Notes: generated by a model not told the origin, from the letters alone. Shown: positions 14,155-23,254, numbered from the stretch's first letter. The stretch is 31,625 nucleotides of DNA from Paracoccaceae bacterium (GCA_027069385.1 JALXER010000003.1:1-31625), one strand, 5' to 3'. Numbers and translations: made by a program.

Positions 14155-16100
14155 GCGCCACCTGTGATCTGGCGATAGATTTCTGGCAGGGCGGATGTCA
14201 GTTTGGCGGGGTCGGAGACCACCGAAAAGCCTGAATTGCCAAAGATGCGGCTGAACCACGCCTGCCCCTTCGCCTCGATCACCACGCCGTGCACCGATTG
14301 GCCCTTGCGCCGCGCCTCGCGAATCGCCATGCGGCTGTCCTCGATACCGTGGCGGCCCTCGTAATGGTCAAGGTCGTTTGGTTTGCCGTCGGTGATCACC
14401 AGCAGCAGGCGTTTGGCGTTGGGGCGCTCGGCCAGTTCGGTCGAGGCATGGCGGATCGCCGCGCCAAGACGGGTGTAAAAACCGGGGCGCAGGCCCTCTA
14501 TGCGGGATTCGACCAAACTACCCATTTTTTCTTCAAACCCCTTGCAATTCAGCAGGTAGACCCGATCGCGGCGCAGGCTGGAGAAGGTGTTAATGGCGCA
14601 TTCATCGCCGCAGGCTTCCAGCCCCCAGGCCAGCGCGGCCAAGGCCTCTTTTTCGACGTCGATCACCATGCGCTCGCCAAGGTGGCTCTCGGTAGAGCGC
14701 GAGGTGTCCATCAGGATCGACACGGCCAAGTCGCGCTCCTGCACCCGTGTGGCGCGGTAAACGCGGTCATTTGACTGGCCGGTGGCGCGCAGTTCGACCT
14801 GCGCGGCGATCACCGCCTCGATATCCAGATCATCTCCGTCAAGCTGGCGGGGCAGGATGATGCGCTTGGGGCGCAGGGCCTCAAACTGGCGTTTGACGGC
14901 GCGGATACGGCGGCGCGCGGCAGGGTCGATGTTAAAGGCAGGCGCGGTTTCGGCCTCGGGCGCGGTGCTGGCCAGCACGTTGCAATGGTCGGGCAGATAG
15001 CTGCCGGTTTTATGGTCCCATTCGGGGTACAGATGCTTGCCCGACAGCCGTTCGCGGTCCACGTCCTCGGGGGCCAGATCGAGGTGGAATTTCAGCCGTG
15101 TGGCGGTCTTTTTGCTGACCTGGCCAAGCGCCAGTTCTTCCTGATCATCGGCGGCCTTGCGAGCGGTTTCGTCGTCGTCATCCTCTATCCGGCGGTTCAT
15201 ATTCAGGCTTTCGACCCAGCTGAAAATCGCTTCGAATTTATGCAAAATCAGGCTATCGCGCCGCTCGGCCAGATCGGATTCAGAGCGCCGCGCCTTTTTC
15301 ATCCCCGCATCGGCGCCTTGCTCGCCGCTGGTTTCTTCGGCCTCGGGCAGGCGGTCCAGTTTCAGGCGCGCAGCGGCGGGGCGCAGGTCGGGCCATAGGG
15401 GCACGGGGCGATAGGGGCGATAGTTTTTGGGGGCTTGCAGGTGCGAAAGGTCGGCATCGGGGCTGCGAATCAGCGCCAGAAATTCAAGCGCCCGCGCATC
15501 GGTCGGGATCGGCCCGCCAAGCAGGTGATCAATGGCCACATGCACCGATTTTTCGACCCGTGGCAGGGTGATATCGGGGCGGGCATCGCGACTGGCCATT
15601 ACCAGCATGTTGTAAAGCTCGCGCAGGCCAGGGCATTCGTGCAGGGTCAGGCGGGTCATCTCGGCGGCTTGTGCAAGGGCGCGGATATCGGCGGCGAGCG
15701 GGTCATTTTCCAGCACCGGTTCGGGCGCGTGCGCCACCGAGGCGGTCAGCCAGAAATAAAGCGCGGCGTTGGTTTCGCGGTCAGGGAAATCGGCGATGGT
15801 TTCAGGCAGGCGCAGGGATTCACCGTCATAAGACGGGCGCGACAGCTTTTCCTTATAGGTGCCAAGCTTGCGGCGAAACGAAAGGCGGTGTTCGGATTCC
15901 TGCGGCGGGGTGGCTTTGATCTCGGTAGCGGGCGACCCGCCAAGGCCGCGATAAAACACGCCAAGGCGGGTTTCCACATCGGCCAGCGCCACGCTTGCGG
16001 CGTTGTGCTGCTCGGGGGCTTGCAGCCCGCTGGCAAAGGCATGCCAGATTTTGCCAATGGTTTCCTCTGGCTCCCAGGGTTCAAAGCCGCCTTCAGCCAT
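14151..16100 (-). CDS. norD: NorD, von Willebrand A-domain NO reductase activation protein
   Basis: A 649-residue cytoplasmic protein with a C-terminal von Willebrand factor A domain. The metal-ion-dependent adhesion site is complete: DTSRS at residues 465-469, a conserved Thr near 543 (FYTRLG), and Asp571 in VITDGKPND. The middle has an acidic segment (DDDDET, about 307-312). NorD acts with the MoxR-type ATPase NorQ to insert or activate the non-heme iron in NorB. The pair is the usual AAA+/VWA chaperone team. The ATG at 16100 lies eight bases inside the end of norQ, so the genes are coupled. The length is at the high end for NorD. Confidence 0.93.
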   Translation of the reverse strand: MAEGGFEPWEPEETIGKIWHAFASGLQAPEQHNAASVALADVETRLGVFYRGLGGSPATEIKATPPQESEHRLSFRRKLGTYKEKLSRPSYDGESLRLPETIADFPDRETNAALYFWLTASVAHAPEPVLENDPLAADIRALAQAAEMTRLTLHECPGLRELYNMLVMASRDARPDITLPRVEKSVHVAIDHLLGGPIPTDARALEFLALIRSPDADLSHLQAPKNYRPYRPVPLWPDLRPAAARLKLDRLPEAEETSGEQGADAGMKKARRSESDLAERRDSLILHKFEAIFSWVESLNMNRRIEDDDDETARKAADDQEELALGQVSKKTATRLKFHLDLAPEDVDRERLSGKHLYPEWDHKTGSYLPDHCNVLASTAPEAETAPAFNIDPAARRRIRAVKRQFEALRPKRIILPRQLDGDDLDIEAVIAAQVELRATGQSNDRVYRATRVQERDLAVSILMDTSRSTESHLGERMVIDVEKEALAALAWGLEACGDECAINTFSSLRRDRVYLLNCKGFEEKMGSLVESRIEGLRPGFYTRLGAAIRHASTELAERPNAKRLLLVITDGKPNDLDHYEGRHGIEDSRMAIREARRKGQSVHGVVIEAKGQAWFSRIFGNSGFSVVSDPAKLTSALPEIYRQITGGA

Positions 16101-16899
16101 AGATCACCGTGACCAGATCGAGCAAGCCGCGCTTGACGTCGGCATCGTCGCTTAGCGGTTCGATCATGGCGGCCAGCACGGCGCGTTCCACCAGCATGCC
16201 CTGCCGGATCAGCGTGGCGCAATAGATCAGCAGGCGGGTGGAAACGCCTTCCTCCAGATCCTGGCCTTTCAGCGCCCGCAGCTTGCCTGCCAGTCGCACC
16301 AGCGGTTTGACCTGCGCCGCGTCCAGCCCGCTTTCACGGGTGACAATCTCTATCTCCCGATCCTCGGCGGGAAAATCGAAGTCGATCGCCAGAAAGCGCT
16401 GGCGGGTAGACGGTTTAAGGGTTTTCAGGATGTTCTGATAGCCGGGGTTATAAGAGGCCACCAGCATAAAGCCGGGGGCGGCCTCGATTTCCTCGCCGGT
16501 TTTATCCAGTGGCAGAATGCGCCGGTCATCGGTCAGCGGGTGCAGCACCACGGTCACGTCTTTGCGGGCCTCGACGACCTCGTCCAGATAGCAGATCGCG
16601 CCCTCGCGCACCGCGCGGGTCAACGGGCCATCGACCCAGACGGTCTCGCCGCCCTTCAGCAGAAAGCGCCCGACCAGATCGGCGGCCGACAGGTCGTCAT
16701 GGCAGGCGATGGTATAAAGCGGGCGGCCAAGGCGGGCGGCCATGTGGGCGACAAAGCGGGTTTTGCCGCAACCCGTCGGCCCTTTGAGCAGCAGCGGCAA
16801 GGTGTTTTGAAACGCCATTTCGAACACATCGCATTCGTCGGAAACCGCGTGGTAAAAGGGGGCCGAAGCCCCCTTTTGGTTGGTATGGTTGGCAGTCAT
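16093..16899 (-). CDS. norQ: NorQ, MoxR-type AAA+ ATPase
   Basis: A 268-residue AAA+ ATPase of the MoxR/CbbQ/NorQ group. The Walker A motif GPTGCGKT is at residues 40-47 and Walker B CYLDE at 103-107, followed by a sensor-type ASYNPGYQ and an arginine-finger region STRQRF. CbbQ/NirQ/NorQ C-terminal helices follow (EGVSTRLLIYCATLI). NorQ with NorD is needed to make active NO reductase, probably by remodelling NorB for iron insertion. The ATG at 16899 is three bases after the norB stop region, and the end overlaps norD by eight bases. All of this is the standard norCBQD order. Confidence 0.94.
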   Translation of the reverse strand: MTANHTNQKGASAPFYHAVSDECDVFEMAFQNTLPLLLKGPTGCGKTRFVAHMAARLGRPLYTIACHDDLSAADLVGRFLLKGGETVWVDGPLTRAVREGAICYLDEVVEARKDVTVVLHPLTDDRRILPLDKTGEEIEAAPGFMLVASYNPGYQNILKTLKPSTRQRFLAIDFDFPAEDREIEIVTRESGLDAAQVKPLVRLAGKLRALKGQDLEEGVSTRLLIYCATLIRQGMLVERAVLAAMIEPLSDDADVKRGLLDLVTVIYG

Positions 16900-16901
16900 G
16901 G

Positions 16902-18257
16902 TTATGCCTCGTCCCCTTGAGAGATGATCTCTTTACCCGGGAACAGCTGTGCATAGACGAACAGCAATGCCCCCAGCACAACCACCAGACCGGCGAACCA
17001 GCGCATGGTAAAGAACAGGTCCAGACCTTCGGCCACATCCATAAAGTTTTCACCCATGACCCGTTGCAGGTGGGTCTGGATGGTGCCGGCAAAGGTCAGC
17101 ACAAAGGTCATGAATGCCATGCCGCCGGTCATCATCCAGAAGCTGACCATATTCAGCACCTGATTGTACGGGTCACGCCCGCGCAGGATCGGCACCGCAT
17201 AGCTGATGACCGCCAGATTAACCGAGACATAAGCCCCGAAGAACGCCAGGTGGCCATGCGCCGCGGTGATCTGGGTGCCGTGGGTGTAATAGTTCACCCC
17301 GTGCAACGTGTGCATAAAGCCCCAGACACCCGCGCCAAAGAACGCCACGGTGGCCGCCCCCAGCGACCACAGCAAAGCGGCCTTGTTGGGGTGGTCGCGA
17401 CGGCCCTTCCAGACCATGATGAAGCTGAACGACATCATCGCAAAGAACGGTATGACCTCCAGCGCCGAGAAGATCGACCCGACCCATTGCCAGTAACCCG
17501 GCATCCCGATCCAGAAATAGTGGTGGCCGGTGCCCAGAATGCCCGAGAACAGCGAGGTGGCCACGATGATATACAGCCATTTTTCAATGACCTCACGATC
17601 GACGCCGGTCAGTTTGAGCAACAGGAAGGCCAGAATAGAGGCCATCACCAGTTCCCATGTGCCCTCGACCCACAGATGCACGATGAACCACCAGTACATT
17701 TTGTCCAGCGCCAGATTGCCCGGGTTATAAAAGGCGAACAGGAACAGCAGCACCAGCCCCCAAAGGCCGATCAGCAACACGTTGGTGATCGCGGTTTTGC
17801 GTCCGGCCAGCACCGTCAGCGTGACGTTGACCAGAAAGATCACCGCCGCCACCGCAATGCCCAGTTTGACCCAGACCGGTTGTTCGATAAATTCACGCCC
17901 TTCCTTGCCCAGCAGCCAGTTGCCCTCAAACAGGTTGAAGGTATAGGTGACCACCACGCCGGCCGTGCCCAGTAAAAGAATGGCCAGCTGGATATAGGCC
18001 AGTTTGACCGAGAATATCTCGCGTTCCGATTCTTCGGGCACCAGATAATAGGCCGCGCCGAAAAATCCGAGCAGCAACCACACGATCAACGAGTTGGTGT
18101 GCAACATGCGCATGATGTTGAAGGGCATCAATTCCGACATGAAGTTGGGATAGATGTAGATAAAGCCGGCCCAAAGACCGCCCAGCACCTGCACCGCGAA
18201 TACCGCCATCGCTGCCAAGAAATAGGCAAGGGCGACTTTTTGAGAGGTGTATTTCAT
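16902..18257 (-). CDS. norB: Nitric oxide reductase large subunit (cNor type)
   Basis: A 451-residue, 12-helix heme-copper-oxidase relative that reduces 2 NO to N2O at a heme b3/FeB centre in the inner membrane. All metal ligands are present: His53 and His336 for heme b, His334 for heme b3, and His194, His245, His246 plus Glu198 for FeB (motifs IVHLWVEGTWE, GTGHHYFW and AAHGHLAF). From His194 onward these residues sit a constant 13 positions earlier than in the Pseudomonas aeruginosa enzyme. The length fits the cytochrome c-dependent type that needs NorC, not the longer quinol-dependent qNor. The gene follows norC by 23 bases and precedes norQ directly. Confidence 0.97.
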   Translation of the reverse strand: MKYTSQKVALAYFLAAMAVFAVQVLGGLWAGFIYIYPNFMSELMPFNIMRMLHTNSLIVWLLLGFFGAAYYLVPEESEREIFSVKLAYIQLAILLLGTAGVVVTYTFNLFEGNWLLGKEGREFIEQPVWVKLGIAVAAVIFLVNVTLTVLAGRKTAITNVLLIGLWGLVLLFLFAFYNPGNLALDKMYWWFIVHLWVEGTWELVMASILAFLLLKLTGVDREVIEKWLYIIVATSLFSGILGTGHHYFWIGMPGYWQWVGSIFSALEVIPFFAMMSFSFIMVWKGRRDHPNKAALLWSLGAATVAFFGAGVWGFMHTLHGVNYYTHGTQITAAHGHLAFFGAYVSVNLAVISYAVPILRGRDPYNQVLNMVSFWMMTGGMAFMTFVLTFAGTIQTHLQRVMGENFMDVAEGLDLFFTMRWFAGLVVVLGALLFVYAQLFPGKEIISQGDEA

Positions 18258-18280
18258 GTTTTTTCTCCTGTCCTTTTCCC

Positions 18281-18733
18281 TTAACCCGCATCATTCGGCG
18301 GCCAGCTCTGCGAATCGATCGTGTTGATCCACAAGAAGAAGGCGCTAAGGTCGCGAATTTCGTCGTCGGTTAGATTGAATTGCGGCATCTGCCGGCGGCC
18401 TTCGATCCCCGAAGGTTGTGCCTGCATCCAGCCTTGCAGCACCTCGAAGGCGGCCTCGGGGTCGTCCTGCACGCCCCAGCGGGTCATAACGTTGACCAGC
18501 TCGGGGGCAAAGTACGCGCCCTCGCCCAGCAAAGTATGGCAATTGATGCAGGCGTGATCTTCCCAGACCCGCTTGCCGCGCACCACGTCTTCGGTCAGGG
18601 TATCGGCATTGGTAGACGAATTCAGAATATACAAATGGCTGTTGAACGCCAGTATGACAAAGATCGCGACAAAGAAAAGCGACCCGCCATAGAAGATGTT
18701 GCGGGCCATGGTTTTGGTCATGACTTCTCGCAT
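18281..18733 (-). CDS. norC: Nitric oxide reductase cytochrome c subunit
   Basis: A 150-residue membrane-anchored c-type cytochrome that passes electrons to NorB. A single N-terminal membrane segment (about residues 13-31, FYGGSLFFVAIFVILAF) acts as an uncleaved anchor. The heme site is CINCH (Cys62, Cys65, His66) and the distal ligand is probably Met116 in RRQMPQF. The ATG at 18733 has GGAGG five bases upstream. It is the first gene of the nor operon and is divergent from nirS across 137 bases that carry an NNR-type site. The C-terminus LWINTIDSQSWPP is typical of NorC. Confidence 0.95.
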   Translation of the reverse strand: MREVMTKTMARNIFYGGSLFFVAIFVILAFNSHLYILNSSTNADTLTEDVVRGKRVWEDHACINCHTLLGEGAYFAPELVNVMTRWGVQDDPEAAFEVLQGWMQAQPSGIEGRRQMPQFNLTDDEIRDLSAFFLWINTIDSQSWPPNDAG

Positions 18734-18793
18734 GTGGACCTCCGGGTTGAGTTAATATCGCCGCCCATTATGACCGGATTTGATTTTGTCAAC

Positions 18794-18807
18794 ATGACAT
18801 TAGTCAA
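18794..18807. promoter_or_regulatory. NNR/DNR-type Crp-Fnr box between norC and nirS
   Basis: ATGAC-ATTA-GTCAA matches the TTGAC-N4-GTCAA pattern of NO-responsive Crp/Fnr regulators at nine of ten half-site bases. It lies centrally, its centre 67 bases from the norC ATG and 70 bases from the nirS ATG. One site could therefore serve both promoters, or each promoter could have a further, weaker site. No regulator gene of this family is in the window. Confidence 0.6.
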
Positions 18808-18870
18808 GAAGTCGTGAGGATGTTTTTGCGATATTGCAACCGGGAATCATCAACCTTGGAGGTTTACAAT

Positions 18871-20568
18871 ATGAGAGCCCTTTCACTGAAACACTATTTG
18901 ACGCTAAGCGCCGCTGCCATGTTTGGTACGGCGGGTTTCGCGCAAGATGCCATTATCCCGACATTCGACCAGATCGGGGTAGAGGTAGCCGGTTATGAAG
19001 CCGGTGATCCTGTGATGACACAGGAAGAATACGCCGCCGCCAACCAGATCTTTTTTGAACGTTGCGCCGGTTGCCACGGTGTGCTGCGCAAAGGCGCAAC
19101 CGGCAAGCCGTTGACCGTGGATATCACCCGCGATCTTGGCTTTGACTATATGCACGATATGATCACCTACGGCTCTCCGGCCGGTATGCCCAACTGGGGC
19201 ACCTCGGGTGACCTGAGCGAAGAACAGATTTCGCTGATGGCGCGCTATCTGCTGATCGATCCGGCCACACCGCCCGAATGGGGCATGGGCCAGACCCGCG
19301 AAAGCTGGGAAGTGCTGGTCGCTCCCGAAGATCGCCCGACCGAAAAAATGAACGATATCGATATCGACAACATTTTCTCGGTAACGTTGCGTGATGCGGG
19401 TCAGGTTGCCCTGATTGACGGGAGCAGCTACGAAATCATCACAGTGCTGGATACCGGTTATGCGGTGCATATCAGCCGTGTTTCGGCCTCGGGTCGTTAT
19501 CTTTATGTGATTGGCCGCGATGCGGTGATCAACATGATCGACCTGTGGATGGAAACGCCGGCAACGGTGGCAACGGTCAAGGTCGGGCTGGAAGCCCGTT
19601 CGGTCGAGACCTCCAAATATGAAGGGTACGAGGACCAGTACGCCATTGCCGGTGCCTATTGGCCGCCGCAATACACCATCATGGATGGCGACACGCTGGA
19701 ACCGCTGAAAATCGTTTCCACCCGTGGCATGACCTATGACGATCAGGAATTCCACCCCGAACCCCGGGTTGCGGCCATTGTGGCCTCGCACGAGCATCCT
19801 GAATTCATCGTCAACGTCAAGGAAACCGGCCGTGTGCTGATGGTGGACTACTCCGATCTGGAGAATTTCAGCGTTACATCGATTGCCGCTGAACGCTTCT
19901 TGCATGATGGCGGGTTTGACTCGACGGGTCGTTACTTCCTGACTGCTGCCAACGCGCGCGGCAAAGTGGTGGTGATCGACACGCTGGAGGATGAACTGGT
20001 TGCGGTAACGGAAACCGGCGGGGTTACCCCGCATCCGGGTCGCGGTGCCAACTTTGTGCATCCGGTCTATGGGCCGGTCTGGGCAACGTCGCACCTTGGT
20101 GATGACAGCATTGCGTTGATCGGGACCGATCCGGTGGATCACCCTGATCAGGCTTGGCAGGTTGTGCAGCAGATTTACGGGCTTGGCGGCGGGGCATTGT
20201 TTATCAAAACCAACCCGACCTCCAACCACCTGTATATCGATGCAGCCCTGAACCCCGATCCGGTTATTTCTTCCTCGGTTGCGGTGTATAATATCGACGA
20301 ACTGGGTCAGGAAAACCCGGAACCCACCATGTTGCCGCTTGGCGAATGGGCCGGAATTGAAGGCGGGCAGGTTCGCGCCCTTCAGCCCGAGTTCAACCGC
20401 GACGGTAACGAGGTCTGGTTCTCTATGTGGAACGGCAAAGATCAGGAATCGGCAATTGTTGTGGTCGATGACCGCACGCTGGAACTGATCACCGTGATCA
20501 AAGACGAACGTCTGATCACCCCGACCGGCAAGTTCAACGTCTATAACACCCGTAACGATATCTACTAA
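18871..20568 (+). CDS. nirS: Cytochrome cd1 nitrite reductase
   Basis: A 565-residue periplasmic enzyme that reduces nitrite to NO. A cleavable signal peptide (LTLSAAAMFGTAGFAQD) is followed by a c-type heme domain with CAGCH (Cys65, Cys68, His69). Next comes an eight-bladed propeller that holds heme d1: proximal His200, and the catalytic pair His345 and His388 (in GGVTPHPGRG). These numbers coincide with those used for the Paracoccus pantotrophus enzyme. GGAGG lies ten bases before the ATG at 18871. The frame is open back to 18814, but that part has no signal peptide. A strong terminator follows. None of the heme d1 genes (nirE, nirF, nirD/L/G/H, nirJ, nirN) or nirC is adjacent, so nirS appears to be transcribed alone. 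Confidence 0.97.
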   Translation: MRALSLKHYLTLSAAAMFGTAGFAQDAIIPTFDQIGVEVAGYEAGDPVMTQEEYAAANQIFFERCAGCHGVLRKGATGKPLTVDITRDLGFDYMHDMITYGSPAGMPNWGTSGDLSEEQISLMARYLLIDPATPPEWGMGQTRESWEVLVAPEDRPTEKMNDIDIDNIFSVTLRDAGQVALIDGSSYEIITVLDTGYAVHISRVSASGRYLYVIGRDAVINMIDLWMETPATVATVKVGLEARSVETSKYEGYEDQYAIAGAYWPPQYTIMDGDTLEPLKIVSTRGMTYDDQEFHPEPRVAAIVASHEHPEFIVNVKETGRVLMVDYSDLENFSVTSIAAERFLHDGGFDSTGRYFLTAANARGKVVVIDTLEDELVAVTETGGVTPHPGRGANFVHPVYGPVWATSHLGDDSIALIGTDPVDHPDQAWQVVQQIYGLGGGALFIKTNPTSNHLYIDAALNPDPVISSSVAVYNIDELGQENPEPTMLPLGEWAGIEGGQVRALQPEFNRDGNEVWFSMWNGKDQESAIVVVDDRTLELITVIKDERLITPTGKFNVYNTRNDIY

Positions 20569-20586
20569 TCACGGGTTGAAAATCGA

Positions 20587-20617
20587 ACGGGGCGGCATCT
20601 GTCGCCCCGTTTTTTTT
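20587..20617 (+). terminator. Intrinsic terminator of nirS
   Basis: An 8-bp stem ACGGGGCG/CGCCCCGT with an eight-base loop is followed directly by a run of eight T. It is 18 bases after the nirS stop and is the clearest rho-independent terminator in the window. Confidence 0.9.
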
Positions 20618-20712
20618 GCCTCGAATGTAACAGTTTTGTAAAACTCTTGTGGCAACGCATCGATTTCGGGCGTATCAGGGGTGGAGTTCACATATTCTTC
20701 AAGGCTTCACTC

Positions 20713-22518
20713 GTGTTAAAACGCATCATTCTTCCGGTTATTTTTGTCATTCTGGCGGTCGGGTTCTGGATCAGCCCCGATTTCAAGGAAATCGCTGCCG
20801 GGGTGGCGATATTTTTGTTCGGGATGCTGTTTCTGGAAGACGGGTTTCGCACCTTTACCGGCGGTGTGCTGGAAAAGCTGCTGGCGCGCACCACCGACAA
20901 GCTCTGGAAAGCGATATCTTTCGGCGTCGTCAGCACCACGGTCATGCAAAGCAGTTCGCTGGTGTCGGTGATCACCATTTCCTTTCTTAGTTCGGGCCTG
21001 ATCGGGCTGGCCGCCGGAATCGGGATCATATTCGGGGCCAATCTGGGCACCACCACCGGCGCGTGGCTGATCGCGGGTTTTGGGCTAAAGGTGAAAATCT
21101 CGGCCTATGCCATGCCGATGCTGGTTTTCGGCATAATTCTGGTGTTTCAGAAAAACAAGAACCTGAAAGGCATCGGCTATGTGCTGGCGGGGCTGGGGAT
21201 GCTGTTTCTTGGCATCCACTATATGAAAGAAGGGTTCGAGGCGTTCCGCGAGACCATCGACCTGACCCGGTTTGCCGTGGGCGGTTATGCGGGCCTGTTC
21301 CTGTTCGCCGGAGTGGGGGTGGCGGCCACGGTGATCATGCAAAGCTCCCATGCGACGCTGGTCATCATTATTACCGCGCTGGCCTCGGGGCAGATCACCT
21401 ATGACAATGCGCTGGCGCTGGCTATCGGGGCCAATGTGGGCACGACGATTACCGCGATTATCGGCTCGATGAGCGCGAATTATCAGGGCAAACGCCTTGC
21501 CGGCGCGCATCTGGTTTTCAACCTTGTGACCGGGGTCATCGCGATTGCCTTTATGGCGCAGTTCATCTGGGCGGTGGACTGGTTCAGCAACGCCACGGGA
21601 ATCGCCCCTGACAATTACACCCTGAAACTTGCGGTGTTCCATTCTCTGTTCAACATTGTCGGCGTGCTGGTCATGGCCCCGCTGGTCGGGGTGCTGGTGC
21701 GCCTGTTGGAGCGCGTCATCGCCGCGCCCGAAACCACGATTGTGCAGACCAAGTTCCTGAACAAGTCGGTAACCGATTTTTCCGAAACCCTGCTGACCTC
21801 TGTTCGCAACGAGGTGCTGCACCTGTATGACAACGCCTATCGTATCATTGCGCACGGAATCAGCATCCATCGCGATATCATCGATTCCGATACAAATCTG
21901 GAGGCCACGATTCAGGGTTCCCGAGAGATCATGCATCAGGATATCGACGCGCAATACGCAACCAGCATCAAAAGCCTGCACACGGCCATTGTCGAATTCA
22001 GCGGCAATGCCGAAACCCGGCTGGACCCGGACGAGGCCAACCACCTTTACGACCTGAACCGCGCCAGTGCGCGCATCGTGCAGGCGGTCAAGGATACCAA
22101 ACATCTGCAAAAGAACGTGCTGGCCTATGTAGGTTCAAGCAATGCCGCGATCCGGACCGAGTACAACACCATCCGCATCAATATTGCCCGCATTCTGCGG
22201 CTGATCAACCAGTTGGTGCGCGGAGATGCGGATGTGGATGTGCATAATCTGGATGAAAACAAGCTGGCCGCCAAGGAAAGCAGGGCGCGGACCTTGCGCA
22301 ATATCGATACGATGATTCGTACCAAGCAGATCACCCCGCAAATGGCGACTTCGCTGATGAATGACCTGTCCTATAGCAAGGCAATTATCCGCGACCTGAC
22401 CCGCGCCGCCACCATTCTGTTCAGCAACCCCGAAATGGAACTGCCCGACGGGCATTCGGCTGCGGAGCTGGAGGAAGAAGATCTGGATACCTTGGCCCAG
22501 ATCAAAGACGACGCCTAG
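20713..22518 (+). CDS. Na/Pi cotransporter family protein with PhoU-like C-terminus
   Basis: A 601-residue protein of the NptA/PNaS family. The N-terminal half has about nine membrane segments and the two inverted family repeats: VMQSSSLVSVITISFLSSG with GANLGTTTGA, and IMQSSHATLVIIITALASG with GANVGTTITA. QSS motifs bind sodium and phosphate in the characterised members. The C-terminal half (about residue 330 on) is helical and PhoU-like. The GTG at 20713 has AAGG eight bases upstream and leads straight into the first helix. A TTG at 20647 would add 22 residues with no ribosome site, close to the nirS terminator. The second motif reads QSSHAT in place of QSSSAT, a variant seen in this family. 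Phosphate is the likely but unproven substrate. Confidence 0.88.
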   Translation: MLKRIILPVIFVILAVGFWISPDFKEIAAGVAIFLFGMLFLEDGFRTFTGGVLEKLLARTTDKLWKAISFGVVSTTVMQSSSLVSVITISFLSSGLIGLAAGIGIIFGANLGTTTGAWLIAGFGLKVKISAYAMPMLVFGIILVFQKNKNLKGIGYVLAGLGMLFLGIHYMKEGFEAFRETIDLTRFAVGGYAGLFLFAGVGVAATVIMQSSHATLVIIITALASGQITYDNALALAIGANVGTTITAIIGSMSANYQGKRLAGAHLVFNLVTGVIAIAFMAQFIWAVDWFSNATGIAPDNYTLKLAVFHSLFNIVGVLVMAPLVGVLVRLLERVIAAPETTIVQTKFLNKSVTDFSETLLTSVRNEVLHLYDNAYRIIAHGISIHRDIIDSDTNLEATIQGSREIMHQDIDAQYATSIKSLHTAIVEFSGNAETRLDPDEANHLYDLNRASARIVQAVKDTKHLQKNVLAYVGSSNAAIRTEYNTIRINIARILRLINQLVRGDADVDVHNLDENKLAAKESRARTLRNIDTMIRTKQITPQMATSLMNDLSYSKAIIRDLTRAATILFSNPEMELPDGHSAAELEEEDLDTLAQIKDDA

Positions 22519-22560
22519 ACCCCGTGCTAGAATCACCCAAGGCAACCAAGGGGTGTGTGC

Positions 22561-22797
22561 ATGAAACTGGCCAAGATCACCAAGATGTTGCAAGGGCTGC
22601 TGGACCCCGAACAGGGGCGCGCGGGCAAGCGCGAGGCGGCCATTGCCGAAGTGCTGGAAAAACTGCGCCGCAAAGAAACCAAATATGCCCAACGCCTGCC
22701 CCTGGCACAAACCGACAGGGAAATCGCCAAACTGGAGCGCCAGCTAAAGGTTTGCCGCGCCCAGATTCGCAAGGCCGAACAGGTGCTGGGCCTATAG
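22561..22797 (+). CDS. Small basic coiled-coil protein of unknown function
   Basis: A 78-residue, soluble, highly charged protein that should be almost entirely helical; residues about 25-75 show heptad-like spacing (EKLRRKETKYAQRLPLAQ and REIAKLERQLKVCRAQIRKAEQVLGL). No domain is recognised. AAGGGG lies about eight bases before the ATG, 42 bases after the Na/Pi transporter gene, so the two may be cotranscribed. Its TAG stop shares the palindromic CTATAG with the stop of merR on the other strand, a 6-base tail-to-tail overlap. Confidence 0.65.
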   Translation: MKLAKITKMLQGLLDPEQGRAGKREAAIAEVLEKLRRKETKYAQRLPLAQTDREIAKLERQLKVCRAQIRKAEQVLGL

Positions 22798-23211
22798 TGC
22801 TTCGAATAACGTGTCGATGATCGGGCAGTCGGGCACGTCACCGCGGCTGCACTTGGCCGCCATGCCCTCTAGCGCGGTTTCCAGCCTTTGCAGGTGGTCG
22901 ATTTTGGCGCGGACCGATGCAAGGTGGCCGGTGGTCAGGGTGTGGACCTCGGAACAACTGAAATCGTCGCGGTCCACCATTTCGAACAGTGAGCGGATTT
23001 CGTTCAGGCTGAACCCTAGCGCGCGCGACCGCGCCACAAAGCTGAGCCGCTTTAACTGGTCGTGTGAATATTGCCGGTTGCCGCCAGCGGTGCGGTCGGG
23101 TTTTGGCAAAATGCCGATGCGCTCGTAATAGCGGATGGTCTCTATGTTGACGCCGGTCAGGCGCGACATTTGCCCGATCGGATATCCTCGCGTTTTCGTG
23201 ATCTTTGCCAT
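22792..23211 (-). CDS. merR: MerR, mercury-responsive regulator
   Basis: A 139-residue MerR-type activator/repressor. The N-terminal winged helix (YPIGQMSRLTGVNIETIRYYERIGIL) is canonical, followed by the long dimer helix and the mercury-binding cysteines Cys86, Cys121 and Cys129 (motifs DDFSCSEVH, AAKCSRGDVPDCP). In Tn501 MerR the three cysteines are spaced 35 and 9; here they are 35 and 8, one residue shorter in the metal loop. It is divergent from merT and its dyad operator lies in the intergenic gap, so it should repress both directions and activate the mer operon when Hg(II) binds. A related Pb/Cd-type MerR is possible from sequence alone, but the neighbours make Hg by far the likeliest. 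Confidence 0.92.
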   Translation of the reverse strand: MAKITKTRGYPIGQMSRLTGVNIETIRYYERIGILPKPDRTAGGNRQYSHDQLKRLSFVARSRALGFSLNEIRSLFEMVDRDDFSCSEVHTLTTGHLASVRAKIDHLQRLETALEGMAAKCSRGDVPDCPIIDTLFEAL

Positions 23212-23223
23212 GCAAAATAACCC

Positions 23224-23254
23224 TTGTATCTGTAGTTGCTACAGATCGTATATC
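23224..23254 (+). promoter_or_regulatory. MerR-controlled promoter and operator of the mer operon
   Basis: TTGTAT (23224-23229) and TATATC (23249-23254) are separated by 19 bases, the over-long spacer that defines MerR-activated promoters. Inside the spacer and partly over the -35 is a perfect dyad: ATCTGTAG (23228-23235), TTG, CTACAGAT (23239-23246). It lies 34 bases before the merT ATG. Confidence 0.85.

Noticed and set aside
16917..17975. Long plus-strand open frame opposite norB, and a similar minus-strand one opposite nirS (18904-20229)
   Set aside because: Both translations are rich in His/Gln/Arg without any fold pattern and lie fully opposite well-identified genes.
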